Shown piece by piece: positions 9,009 to 16,620 of a DNA stretch of 64,000 nucleotides (its first letter is position 1; each line of letters starts with the position of its first letter). The notes below the pieces were generated by a model. It had not been told where the DNA came from. It ran no database searches and saw only the letters and a program-made list of their open reading frames with translations. The position numbers and the translations under genes were made by a program. This DNA is from Rhynochetos jubatus (taxonomy: Eukaryota > Chordata > Aves > Eurypygiformes > Rhynochetidae), in assembly GCA_027574665.1 (NCBI GenBank), contig CM050648.1:143096175-143160174 (forward strand), given 5' to 3'.

Positions 9009-10975
9009 TTTCCCTGGTTTTTAAATTTGCATTCTTTAGCGAAATGTCCTTTCTTCCCACAGGCCCAACACGGTCCTCTTGGTCGATTTTGACGCGGGGG
9101 GAGTGCTGTGGGCGGGTCCCCCAACTGAGGGCAGTTTGCCACCACGTGGCCCACCTGACCACATTTAAAACATGCCATCACATTAGCTATTGCGATGCGA
9201 ACAGCTACCTGAATTGGGGCTAAATGCTCTTCCTTTGCGACATGCTTGATCATGTCTGCGATACTTGACCCCACTGGCAGTGATCGTAGGATTTCTTTGG
9301 TTGCCGAATTACACTGCTGACGTAAGCAGTCTGCAACAACCGGGCCTTTCGCTTCCGCGGGCAGGGTCGAGGAGTCGACCGCTGCCTGAAGGCGATCCAC
9401 AAACTGCATAAAGCTTTCGCTTTCATTTTGCTTAATTGTGGACCATGGCGATGGCTTGACAATAACTCTAGAAGCGGTGCAAATAGCTTCTCTAGCCGCG
9501 CAAGTAGTTGTCATAACTTCATAGGCCCGCAGGCCCTGGGCCTGCGCCTGGGGGGTAATCATTGTTGGGTCTGTACCCATCAGCCGCTGCAGGCTGGAAC
9601 CATGTAGCGGGTGATCCGCCCCGGTTACTTGGGCTAGTTGTCTCGCACAGTTGTCCTCCCATTCTTGTTTAAAAACGATCATTCCTGCCCCATCAAAGAT
9701 CAATCTACACGTTTGTTTTATATCGAACAGGAGCATATCGTCTCCCCCAAAGACACCATCTATGAGGGTGGAGACCATGGCAGAATTAAGCCCTTTATCT
9801 GCAATTGATACGATCGCTTGTATGTCTTTAGGGTTTATTGGGGAGTGGACCCTCTGCCCCCCGTCCGTCACTCGGATCGGGAACGCTAGCGTGGCCGATG
9901 AGACCCAGTCAGCACACGCGATCTTTATTTTCCTCCAATCAGTGAGAGGGATTTTTTCCTTTCGCGGTCCCTTTTTATATTGGATGGGAATGTTTTGGCT
10001 TTTGACTGTATCTATTCCCATTTCCTCCTCCTCTGAGCCTGGATCAGCTACGAGCCACTCGTCCCAGCTAGTATCGGAACTCGACTGACTGGTTACTTCC
10101 GGTTTCTGATACCTTTTTGTCGGGCCCCGGCCCCGCCCGCTTCTCCTGCGGGCGGGCCATTCCCTCCCTCTTGACTCGCCCCTCCTTCCTGGTTCGCCCC
10201 GCCCTCTGCTTGGCGGGGTGTTTGCCCTATAAGGGCATTTTTTCAGATGGTCGCTCTGATTGGCTTTCCGCCTTTCACTCGTGCTCCCCTCCTCTTCCCG
10301 GCCGCCCCCACCATCTTTCTTCTTTTCGTTCTCCTCCCCTTCCCGTTCGTGCGCGCTTGTTAATGTTAGCGCTTCCTCCCTGTTCCCGCCACGGGCATCT
10401 TCGGCCCGCCTTTCCCCTTTCTGCTCGACGCCATTTTGGGGCGTGTAGGGCGGTGGTCTAGCCCAGGCTTCCTCAGACTCTGGTCTCTCCGCGGCGCCCC
10501 TGGCCTCCTCGATTAACCCACCCCAGAAGGATTTAGCTCGGTTCTGTCCCTCCGTAAGCGGGTCAGGGTTCGGGAATTGAGGGGACATGTCGCCCTCTCG
10601 CAAATCTTTAGGCTCAGCAGAATCGTCATCAGCTGAGGGGTGCAAAGTCTGTGTGGCTGCCCCAACTGCCGTTTTCGAGGTGGCCAACAAACAGTCCTTT
10701 GCCGCCCTCCAGGTCTCCTGTTCTTGTAAGGCCTTCTGCAGGGCCTGTACGACTTTTCCCCACGACTTAAGGTTTTTCCCACAACCCGAGGACATCGTCT
10801 CCTCGGCTAACGCTTTAGTACATTTATCGCACACTTCAGGGTGGAGAATATCCACCGGCTGATCAATGACCCCAATTTGCAAAAGCCTCGCAACTGCGAG
10901 AGTAAAATCTTTGGGTTTACAATCGATACCCCACTGCTTATGTAATTGTGATACGACCTTCACAAGGGCTTCCAT
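8996..10975 (-). CDS. gag: Inner gag, intact open frame of 659 codons
   Basis: The ATG at 10973-10975 is chosen because it is the first ATG after the primer site and opens a matrix-like start (MEALVKV), close to the alpha/betaretroviral type. The frame upstream is open only from a non-ATG codon in the LTR. In order: matrix; a PPPY late-budding motif in ARPPPYTPQNG; a long Glu/Lys/Arg-rich low-complexity part; capsid with a major homology region (ESFMQFVDRL); then two CCHC zinc knuckles (CFKCGQVGHVVANC and CWACGKKGHFAKEC, about residues 602-615 and 636-649). It ends at the TGA at 8996-8998, just after the slip site. No stop or frame break is visible, in contrast to pol and env of the same copy. 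Confidence 0.88.
   Translation of the reverse strand: MEALVKVVSQLHKQWGIDCKPKDFTLAVARLLQIGVIDQPVDILHPEVCDKCTKALAEETMSSGCGKNLKSWGKVVQALQKALQEQETWRAAKDCLLATSKTAVGAATQTLHPSADDDSAEPKDLREGDMSPQFPNPDPLTEGQNRAKSFWGGLIEEARGAAERPESEEAWARPPPYTPQNGVEQKGERRAEDARGGNREEALTLTSAHEREGEENEKKKDGGGGREEEGSTSERRKANQSDHLKKCPYRANTPPSRGRGEPGRRGESRGREWPARRRSGRGRGPTKRYQKPEVTSQSSSDTSWDEWLVADPGSEEEEMGIDTVKSQNIPIQYKKGPRKEKIPLTDWRKIKIACADWVSSATLAFPIRVTDGGQRVHSPINPKDIQAIVSIADKGLNSAMVSTLIDGVFGGDDMLLFDIKQTCRLIFDGAGMIVFKQEWEDNCARQLAQVTGADHPLHGSSLQRLMGTDPTMITPQAQAQGLRAYEVMTTTCAAREAICTASRVIVKPSPWSTIKQNESESFMQFVDRLQAAVDSSTLPAEAKGPVVADCLRQQCNSATKEILRSLPVGSSIADMIKHVAKEEHLAPIQVAVRIAIANVMACFKCGQVGHVVANCPQLGDPPTALPPRQNRPRGPCWACGKKGHFAKECKFKNQGNGKG
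9008..9014 (-). promoter_or_regulatory. -1 ribosomal frameshift site GGGAAAC (gag-pro)
   Basis: The heptamer lies in the X XXY YYZ phase relative to gag (codons GGA, AAC) ten bases before the gag stop. Slipping by -1 continues directly into the protease frame. The same heptamer is used at gag-pro by known type D betaretroviruses. Confidence 0.8.
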
Positions 10976-11058
10976 CTTCCTTGTTGGTCCGGGAGCATCC
11001 TCCCCGCCGGGCTGGTCCTGCCGCTCCAGCCGCCGTTCACCCGAATCCAGGCGAGTTC

Positions 11059-11076
11059 TCCCGGGTTTCGGCACCA
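11059..11076 (-). promoter_or_regulatory. Primer-binding site, tRNA-Phe
   Basis: The minus strand reads TGGTGCCGAAACCCGGGA two bases after the end of the 5' LTR. This is complementary over 18 of 18 bases to the 3' end of vertebrate tRNA-Phe(GAA), including CCA. Confidence 0.88.
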
Positions 11077-11078
11077 CT

Positions 11079-11344
11079 TGTTGCCTTTGCAAGGCGTGGC
11101 GACCTGGTTCAGGAACGACACGGTGACCAACCCCGGGCCGCTCAGGCCATCAGCTCACAGACACCAATGTGGTGGACGGCAAATGGCGTTTATTGGTGTG
11201 TAACACAGCATTATATATCTTGGGTTTATCACGTCACTTCCGTCTGCTTACATCACAAACTGAACGCTATTGGCTATCAGGGGAGGAGCCCTATCTTTCC
11301 ATACAGCACGATATCTTCCGGCTGCCAGATCCTAACTACCTACA
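11079..11344 (-). repeat. 5' LTR of inner provirus
   Basis: 266 bp, same borders as the copy at 3456-3721. Eight differences are counted by eye, most of them C/T or G/A. Contains the TATA box and AATAAA of the family. Confidence 0.88.
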
Positions 11345-11350
11345 ATTCCC
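11345..11350. repeat. Target-site duplication ATTCCC, right side of inner provirus
   Basis: Directly follows the inner 5' LTR and is identical to 3450-3455. Confidence 0.85.
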
Positions 11351-12174
11351 ACTAACATAATGGTCTGTAACAATCCCTTTAGCCACCCACTAATGTTCCA
11401 AGAACCAAATAGAGTATTTAAACCAAAAAATCCTACGTCCTGTTGCAGGTTGCTAGTTTGCTCTTGTAGCTCCTTGATCTTCTGGTGGATTGACTGAGAA
11501 TTGTAGTTCAGATCCATACAACACATCCCATCGAAGTCCTCACAACCGTGGCCATGTGCTAATAGCAAAAAGTCAATGGCAGCTCGATTTTGGAGCGTGG
11601 CATGTTTAACTTGTGCTAGGTCACTAGCCATCAAGGACAATACTTCCGAGGTGGTGTTGGCGGCTTTTGCTACCCAGCACGTAAGGGTCTCTATGTTATA
11701 TATGGCTTTGGCCGCAGCTAATCCTGGCAAAAAGATAGATGATGCTATTTGTTCCGCTCTGCTAAAAAGCTGTACCCTGTCACTACAACGTTCAGACAAT
11801 GGCAAGGTAGACCGTTTTTGACAGTGTTCACGTATGTATGTCTGATTTAACATGAACCGTTTCATCTCTCCACTAGTGGGCAACGTAATGGACAGTCGAC
11901 CAAAAGTACATGGACCACCTATTGGTCTCTGGGGAATACCTTACCATGCCATATCTCCAAATATAAAAAATATTCCTGGCGGTAATTTTCGTGGGATGGT
12001 GGTACCTGGGGCGGGTTTCGTTTCATTACGCGTCACATATTGACACCAGTTAGAGGCATTGCGCCAATGTGAATTTACTGGTTGGACGCTTGTCGTCTGA
12101 GTGATGTTACACCATTGGCCATCCGCCTCGTTGCACAAGCTTGAATTGACATAAAAACAAGCTCAGGCATCGGC
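11345..12174 (-). pseudogene. env: Outer env: end of SU and TM ectodomain, cut on both sides
   Basis: One frame runs from the border of the 344-bp LTR at 12174 to the inner provirus, with one TGA at 12163-12165. It encodes Cys-rich SU sequence with N-glycosylation sites (CNITQ, RNASN), PPGIFF and GGPC, then a CQKRS basic site, a fusion-peptide-like region, the LQNRAAIDFLLLAHGHGCED segment and GMCC completing CX6CC, and a heptad-rich stretch. These are features of alpharetrovirus-type env. The N-terminal part of SU is missing beyond the LTR at 12175-12518, and the membrane span lies on the far side of the inner provirus (3248-3449). The gene is therefore interrupted twice. Confidence 0.8.
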
Positions 12175-12518
12175 TGTTGCTAGAATCTCTAAGGCTTCGG
12201 GCTCAGGCCCCTGTCGCTGTTGACACAGATATGACAGGCTGCGCAGGCAGATAGCTAAACTTTATCCTTTTACAACATTCTTTTTATAGCGTTCTCAACC
12301 GTGCGTGTACATTCCCTATTGGGCCGTATATGGTGATTCTTTTTTAACTATTGGATGATTACTACCCCCCTTCCTCCAGATGCCCCGCGGTCTCTCACTT
12401 TCACAAAGTTGTTTACTTCTCTCATACCAGGGATTTATCACATCTCCTAGGATACACGGGTATATTGTCAAGGTCAACCTGCTCTGTCAGGCCAACAGAC
12501 CAGCTGTGTGCACCAACA
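12175..12518 (-). repeat. Single 344-bp LTR of a third provirus
   Basis: The minus strand starts TGTTGGTG and ends TAGCAACA, so the ends form a TGTTG/CAACA inverted repeat. It contains CCAAT, a CTATAAAAAG TATA box (12281-12290) and a GC-rich U5. A polypurine tract precedes it. It differs from both other LTR types here. No partner LTR is present in the window, so this is the 3' end of a provirus whose 5' part is lost. Confidence 0.72.
12281..12290 (-). promoter_or_regulatory. TATA box of the 344-bp LTR
   Basis: The minus strand reads GCTATAAAAA about 230 bases into the LTR, where the U3/R border would be expected. Confidence 0.55.
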
Positions 12519-13109
12519 ATTTCCCCTTTTTGTATTTGTGCAACAAAAACTGCCTGTATCATCTGCTGCAAGGGCCCTTTGCAGCAGGGATACTAAGCAA
12601 TGCACCTTTAACAATACAATGATTACTATACCTGACACAAAAATCCCAGTTTTTAACATCCCGCGTATCCAACCCCCAAGTCCCCATGATGAGAGCCATG
12701 AGTCGAGGAGTCCGGTATTCTCTTGAATGTGTGGCATCAAAGTTTGCAGTTTTTGAATCTGTTGGTGAATAGACTTAATCATCCAAAGTACCTGAGCCAG
12801 GCCTGTGTGAAAAGGTGAATAAGGTTGCGCCAAAGAGGCACAAAAACTAGTTTAATTCAGCTGCTCCATCAACGTCACCCAAACGTTGGTTGTGTGCCAC
12901 TTCGGCGGGACTCTGGGCTGTCCCGCGATGATCCAGCACAGGCCAAACACAACGGGCAGGATACCAGCATGGCCCATTTTCTGTGGAGACACAAGCATAA
13001 CCCCTGCCCCAGGTAACCCACATGCTACCCATATTAGCGTCACCAGGGATGCTGCTGTTGTACCCATTGCCGCTTTCGCTGCCCCCACTCGCCTGATGTC
13101 GCAGGCCAA
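12474..13109 (-). pseudogene. env: Internally deleted env of the third provirus
   Basis: A single frame is open from about 13109 to 12474 except for one TAA at 12852-12854. The first part looks like a long signal peptide and SU start (hydrophobic LVTLIWVACG, then ILPVVFGLCWIIAG, then NVWVTLMEQLN). It passes within about 30 codons into a TM-like stalk (SIHQQIQKLQ, ENTGLLDSWLSSWG) and a membrane span (GIFVSGIVIIVLLKV). The middle of SU, the cleavage site and the fusion peptide are absent, so a large deletion that kept the frame is likely. The frame reads through the polypurine tract into U3 of the 344-bp LTR. Function as env is excluded. Confidence 0.62.
12519..12531 (-). promoter_or_regulatory. 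Polypurine tract before the 344-bp LTR
   Basis: AAAAAGGGGAAAT on the minus strand abuts the TGTTGG start of the LTR and supports reading it as a 3' LTR. Confidence 0.65.
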
Positions 13110-13516
13110 CTTCTAGGTATTTTATTCTTTAAGCCACACTTTCTACCTATAATCTTATTTTTTATAATATTTTCCTTTCTAGCAGCTACTTTTAATATAT
13201 CCAATACAAGCAAAGTAATGACCCTAATTCCAAGGTCCTCAATTAATTGCACCGCATTAAGCAAATTGTGATGCTTTCTAACTACTAGTGGTCCTTCAGA
13301 CAGCGCACCTGGCAACGTCTCTAAAGGACAATTTATAAAGTTTTGTATCCACTCATAATGTGAAAAACTAACAATACTACCAAAACACTCTGGGCAAAGC
13401 CAATGCTTATCCCCGTCGTTCCAGCGCACTACACGCCACCACACCTTTTTACACGTATTACACCAAATTTTTAGTCCAGGGTCGGCACTGTCCCTTGTGT
13501 TCAGTACAGGCGTTGG
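13040..13516 (-). CDS. Unassigned retroviral frame with a CxxC...CxxC motif
   Basis: A 158-codon open frame without any Met, sitting where pol would be expected in the outer element. I do not recognise a family. Near its start it has CNTCKKVWW, and 18 residues after the second Cys CPECF, the spacing of a zinc ribbon. A Leu/Val/Ile-rich middle (VITLLVLDILKV) and a basic tail (ARKENIIKNKIIGRK) follow. With no start codon, it could be an exon, be reached by frameshift from the frame at 13458-13718, or be decayed sequence that happens to be open. It overlaps the start of the deleted env at its 3' end. Confidence 0.4.
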   Translation of the reverse strand, partial: PTPVLNTRDSADPGLKIWCNTCKKVWWRVVRWNDGDKHWLCPECFGSIVSFSHYEWIQNFINCPLETLPGALSEGPLVVRKHHNLLNAVQLIEDLGIRVITLLVLDILKVAARKENIIKNKIIGRKCGLKNKIPRSWPATSGEWGQRKRQWVQQQHPW

Positions 13517-13718
13517 TCAGTTGCTCCATTTGTTGATCCGACAACTGTCGACTGGATACCAATCTAGCACGAAATTCCGTTTGGTCAGGAAGGACTGATA
13601 TAATTTGTTCAGTTCTGGGGCCGAGCCTCCGCAACCAGCTAGTCAGTCCGCAGGTCAGTTGATATTGTTGTCTCTGATGCTTCTGTGCTAAGTTCAGGTA
13701 TTCACAGGAGCAGTCCCG
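13458..13718 (-). CDS. Unassigned 86-codon retroviral frame downstream of gag
   Basis: Open from a TAG at 13719-13721 to a TAA at 13458-13460. Composition is gene-like (Gln, Leu, Arg-rich, with LTCGLTSWLRRLGPRTEQI and LSDQQMEQL). It overlaps gag at its start and the CxxC frame by 59 bases at its end. No Met at the beginning and no known family. It may be one gene with the CxxC frame, separated by a one-base indel, or unrelated. Confidence 0.3.
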   Translation of the reverse strand, partial: RDCSCEYLNLAQKHQRQQYQLTCGLTSWLRRLGPRTEQIISVLPDQTEFRARLVSSRQLSDQQMEQLTNACTEHKGQCRPWTKNLV

Positions 13719-15584
13719 CTACCACAGTCACTGAGCGCTGCACGCATGAACCTGCTTGGTACCCACAGTGGTCTGTTTCCTCTTTTTGGTCCAGCATCAT
13801 GCAGTGCAGCTGCAATTATCTTATTTTGTTCACTAATAGCTCCCTTCACGGCCGCAGCGACCACTGCAGCTTGAGCGTGCTGTTCAGCTCGGGCGGCTCT
13901 CAACAACATTTCGTCGACGGGACTTCCTTGAGGCAGTCCTGCCAATAAGGTTCTAGTTCGGGGATTGGCGTTCTCAAAGGCTAACATTCTCAAAAACGAG
14001 TCCTGCATTTCCTTAGTCATTCCAGAATGCTCACCAATCGCTACTGATAACCGATCAATAAATTGGTGATAGGGCTCAGTCACCCCTTGATGGCTTGATG
14101 CAAACGGCGGACTCTTCCTGGTTGAATTGGGGAGATTAAGCAGGGCCTGGTGGGCAAGCGTGGCACTCATTTGATGCATCCAAGTAGGAAACTGCAGTTG
14201 TACTGCCATAGTGGCATAGGCCCCTGTTCCTGTAAGCATGTCAACGGTAACTCCATAATGTGGATCGTTAGGCTGTCTGGGTTGGTTCGCTTCAGTCGTG
14301 GCCAACCGCCTCCATTCTCTCTCCCATAACAGATAATGCGATGGTGACAACAACAAGGACGCCAAATTTTGGCAGTCACCAGGGCACATTACATCACAAT
14401 AAAAAATGTACTTGATAATGTTTCGCGCCGCCTCAGATCTGATTCCGTAAGTGTTCACAGTTTGTTTGGCCTGCTGTAATATTTTCCAGTCGTGCGGTTC
14501 CCATGTTGCCTGGCCGTTCTGCACAACAACGGGATAGGCCAACGCCCCAACAGACTGCCAGTCCCCTTCTAAGAGAGCATCTTTTATCACTCCAGTCCAT
14601 CTGCACCGGATGGGATCACCGAGCGGGGGTGCACTACCGCCGGCATAGGGTGGTGGCCTCTGTACATCTCTGATGGCCAGGGAATGCTCAGGCAATCGCG
14701 GAACCGTTGTCCCAGGCTCTTGATTTTCGTCGCGCCTCGAACTGTTCCGATTCTGCAGCGTACATTCTGCATGTTGAATTGCAAGGTCTTTCAACTTGCT
14801 CAACACCTCCTGCATAAATTGCTCAACAGCACCATCTGCAGGCATGGCGGTATTCGCCGAATCCCCTCTGCTATCAGTCTCTTCCCAAAGGTGCTGGGGG
14901 TGGGGGCTCGGCTGGCGGACGCGCGGCTCCGCCTTGTTCTTCCGCACCTTCGCGCGTCACTGACATCTGCCCGTCCGCCGAATCACCCGGTGTCGCTACT
15001 TCCGCATTTGTCTCAGAACACTGTGTCTCTGAGGCGGATACTTCCTCTTCTGCTACTCGCCGCAACATCTCCCGAAGCGAGGAGGAGGGGGTGCCTGTCA
15101 TTCCCCTCATAGGGCGCATTTGTCCCGCCCCGAAAAATGAGGCTAAACGGCCCGGCTTCTCTTCCGCCGGTACCAGAGGAGCTGTTGACTCCGTTTGCAA
15201 GGCACTTATTGCCGCAGCGGCAACCTGTCTCTCCACTTTCATTTCTCTCAATGTGTTAATTACCGACCGCCACAGGGGTCCTAAATCTCGAGCCGCTTTA
15301 CCGTCCTTCCCTCCTTCGATAGTGGCAGCCCACAACAAGTCCCCGCCTTCTCGCCACTCCTCTGGACTAAATAATGAGGATGTGACGAGGCAGCGATTTC
15401 TGTCGCGTGCCCACTTAATAAGGGCTTTTAAGTCCTTCGGCTCTCCTGCTTCCCCTCTCCTAGAGAGTATACCAGCGAGGAGTTTGATTGCCGCGTCAAG
15501 TTCCACCGCGGTCTCACTCACAGAGGGGCTGTTCGGCCGTGCAGCGCTTCCAGGCTCCAACGCTTTGCTTCGGCCTGTGCCCAC
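13694..15584 (-). pseudogene. gag: Outer gag, broken and lacking nucleocapsid
   Basis: Two frames. The first (15584-14874) starts with a GTG where an ATG would give a myristoylation-type start (G-T-G-R-S-K), and holds a matrix-like helical part and a Pro-rich end. The second (open from about 14947 to the TGA at 13694) holds a PPPY motif in RPPPYAGG, a capsid with major homology region (EPYHQFIDRLSVAI) and a helical capsid end. The change of frame lies in a Pro-coding region with two runs of five C on the minus strand (14896-14906). No CCHC knuckle follows. The coding signal fades near 13760, so the nucleocapsid and everything of pro-pol seem to be deleted. Confidence 0.78.
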
Positions 15585-15645
15585 CTCTGTTGACTGGCCT
15601 CCGCACTCCCGCCATCACCGGTTTGCGATGGTTTGGAATTTTTTC

Positions 15646-15738
15646 TGCATTCAAGCGTCTGGGTTCCGCATTTAAGTGACAGGATTCCGCATTTAAGCGA
15701 CCGGGTTCCGCATTTAAGGGACCGGATTCCGCATGTTC
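15646..15738 (-). repeat. 21-bp tandem repeat in the outer provirus leader
   Basis: Four and a half units of 21 bp; on the plus strand each starts CGCATTTAAG and ends GGATTC or GGGTTC (units start near 15646, 15667, 15688, 15709, 15730). The period is a multiple of three, so one minus frame reads repeated LNAE. The last partial unit runs into the primer-site region. Confidence 0.8.
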
Positions 15739-15746
15739 AGGCACCA
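15729..15746 (-). promoter_or_regulatory. Probable primer-binding site of outer provirus, tRNA uncertain
   Basis: The minus strand reads TGGTGCCTGAACATGCGG two bases after the 5' LTR. The first 13 bases resemble the tRNA-Lys type of primer site with one change, but the rest belongs to the tandem repeat, so the site may be degenerate. Confidence 0.45.
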
Positions 15747-15748
15747 CT

Positions 15749-16206
15749 TGTTGCAGGGTCCCCGACGAAGGCAAGTCCCGAGTAACGACGCAACACCGAT
15801 ACCGTTAAAAGTCGTTCCTCATTTAATCTCTGTTCCCCCCACTGGTCTCTCTCTGTTCTTCCCTAATACACACAAAACTCGATACTTACACTTTTTTTAA
15901 GCTGTCCCTGCGTCTAAAGCATACATGCGATGATTGGATAATCATAACTGTCCACGCGCACCCAAGCGGATACTGATTGGTGGTCATGTGAAAAGCTTCT
16001 GGCAAGTCTCCGCCTTGCTTGCTGTTTTCAACCTCCTGCTCAACAGCCTTGATGCTGATAGCAGCTGTTTTTACTTCCCTCTTCCCAAGGACGCCCTAGA
16101 CTGAGCTAAACTGGCTCAGTCACGTACGCCAGCCTGGGAGCCTGGGTTGTTCACAGTCATGGACAGATACAAATCATGCCCTCCTGCAGCCAGAAACTCC
16201 TCCACA
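15749..16206 (-). repeat. 5' LTR of outer provirus
   Basis: 458 bp, identical to 2881-3338 except at two CpG positions (15909 and 15944). Confidence 0.9.
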
Positions 16207-16212
16207 TGTGTC
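16207..16212. repeat. Target-site duplication TGTGTC, right side of outer provirus
   Basis: Matches 2875-2880. Confidence 0.85.
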
Positions 16213-16229
16213 CATTTCTTTTTCTGTTC

Positions 16230-16620
16230 TGGAGCAACCCACACCAGCACTGGTTGACACCAGCACTGGCACACAGGGTTTTGTATGGCCCATCGCTCGT
16301 TGCAGGGGGTGCAGTGTCCCATGCAGCGGTTGGAATCGCCGTGGGGTATGGAGTAGCAACAGGAGATGGACTAGCTGTGGTGGGTACAGCAGCCACAATG
16401 CTTGTTGCAGTGTGTGGATTTGTGTGGCTAAAGTGCCCATCGCAGGGGTTGGAGGTGCTGTGGGGGTCTGAGTGGCCACTGCACAGTTGGGGTTGCTGCA
16501 GTGCCTCCTGCAGGGGTCTGTATGGCCGCTGCACAGGTTCAGGTCATTGCCTGGCCCCCTGCAGGGGTTTGGGTGACTGCATTTCTCGTTGTGGGGGTTC
16601 AGGTCACTGTCCTGTTCAGA
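16230..16620. repeat. Imperfect GC-rich minisatellite
   Basis: Repeated variants of TGCAGGGGTTTGGGT...CTGCA and GTTGCTGCAGTG with about 35-45 bases between similar points. Long frames on both strands through it are by-products of the repeat and are not called. It abuts the outer provirus. Confidence 0.6.

Larger units (their letters stand above)
3456..11344 (-). mobile_element. Inner complete endogenous retrovirus, minus strand
   Basis: A 7,889-bp provirus inserted into the outer env TM region, with 266-bp LTRs and a 6-bp duplication. Minus-strand order: 5' LTR, tRNA-Phe primer site, gag, pro, pol, env, polypurine tract, 3' LTR. Gag, pro and pol lie in three frames, each displaced by -1 from the one before, as in betaretroviruses, with a GGGAAAC slip site at the gag end. 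The env, in contrast, is gamma-type (CWLC in SU, CX6CC in TM), the combination known from type D viruses. Gag is open throughout; pol and env are broken, so the copy is defective. Confidence 0.88.
2881..16206 (-). mobile_element. Outer endogenous retrovirus (class II), composite, minus strand
   Basis: A 13.3-kb provirus flanked by TGTGTC duplications and bounded by two 458-bp LTRs. Read on the minus strand it runs: 5' LTR, leader with a 21-bp tandem repeat, broken gag, two unassigned frames, remains of another provirus ending in a different LTR, SU end and TM of its own env, a complete inner provirus, the env tail, polypurine tract, 3' LTR. No reverse transcriptase or integrase belonging to this element is visible, so it could not replicate alone. 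Without the inner provirus it is about 5.4 kb. The env TM is of the alpharetrovirus type (LLLAHGHGCED motif). Only two differences, both at CpG sites, separate its LTRs. Confidence 0.85.

Noticed and set aside
12843-13109. Reading the start of the deleted env as a separate small membrane protein
   Set aside because: It is in the same frame as the following TM segment with only one TAA between, so a deleted env is simpler.
15091-15675. 194-codon plus-strand frame
   Set aside because: Antisense to the outer gag; a shadow frame.
15646-15738. Evenly spaced short repeats that could suggest a CRISPR array
   Set aside because: Units are contiguous 21-bp tandem copies without spacers, inside a retroviral leader of an animal genome.
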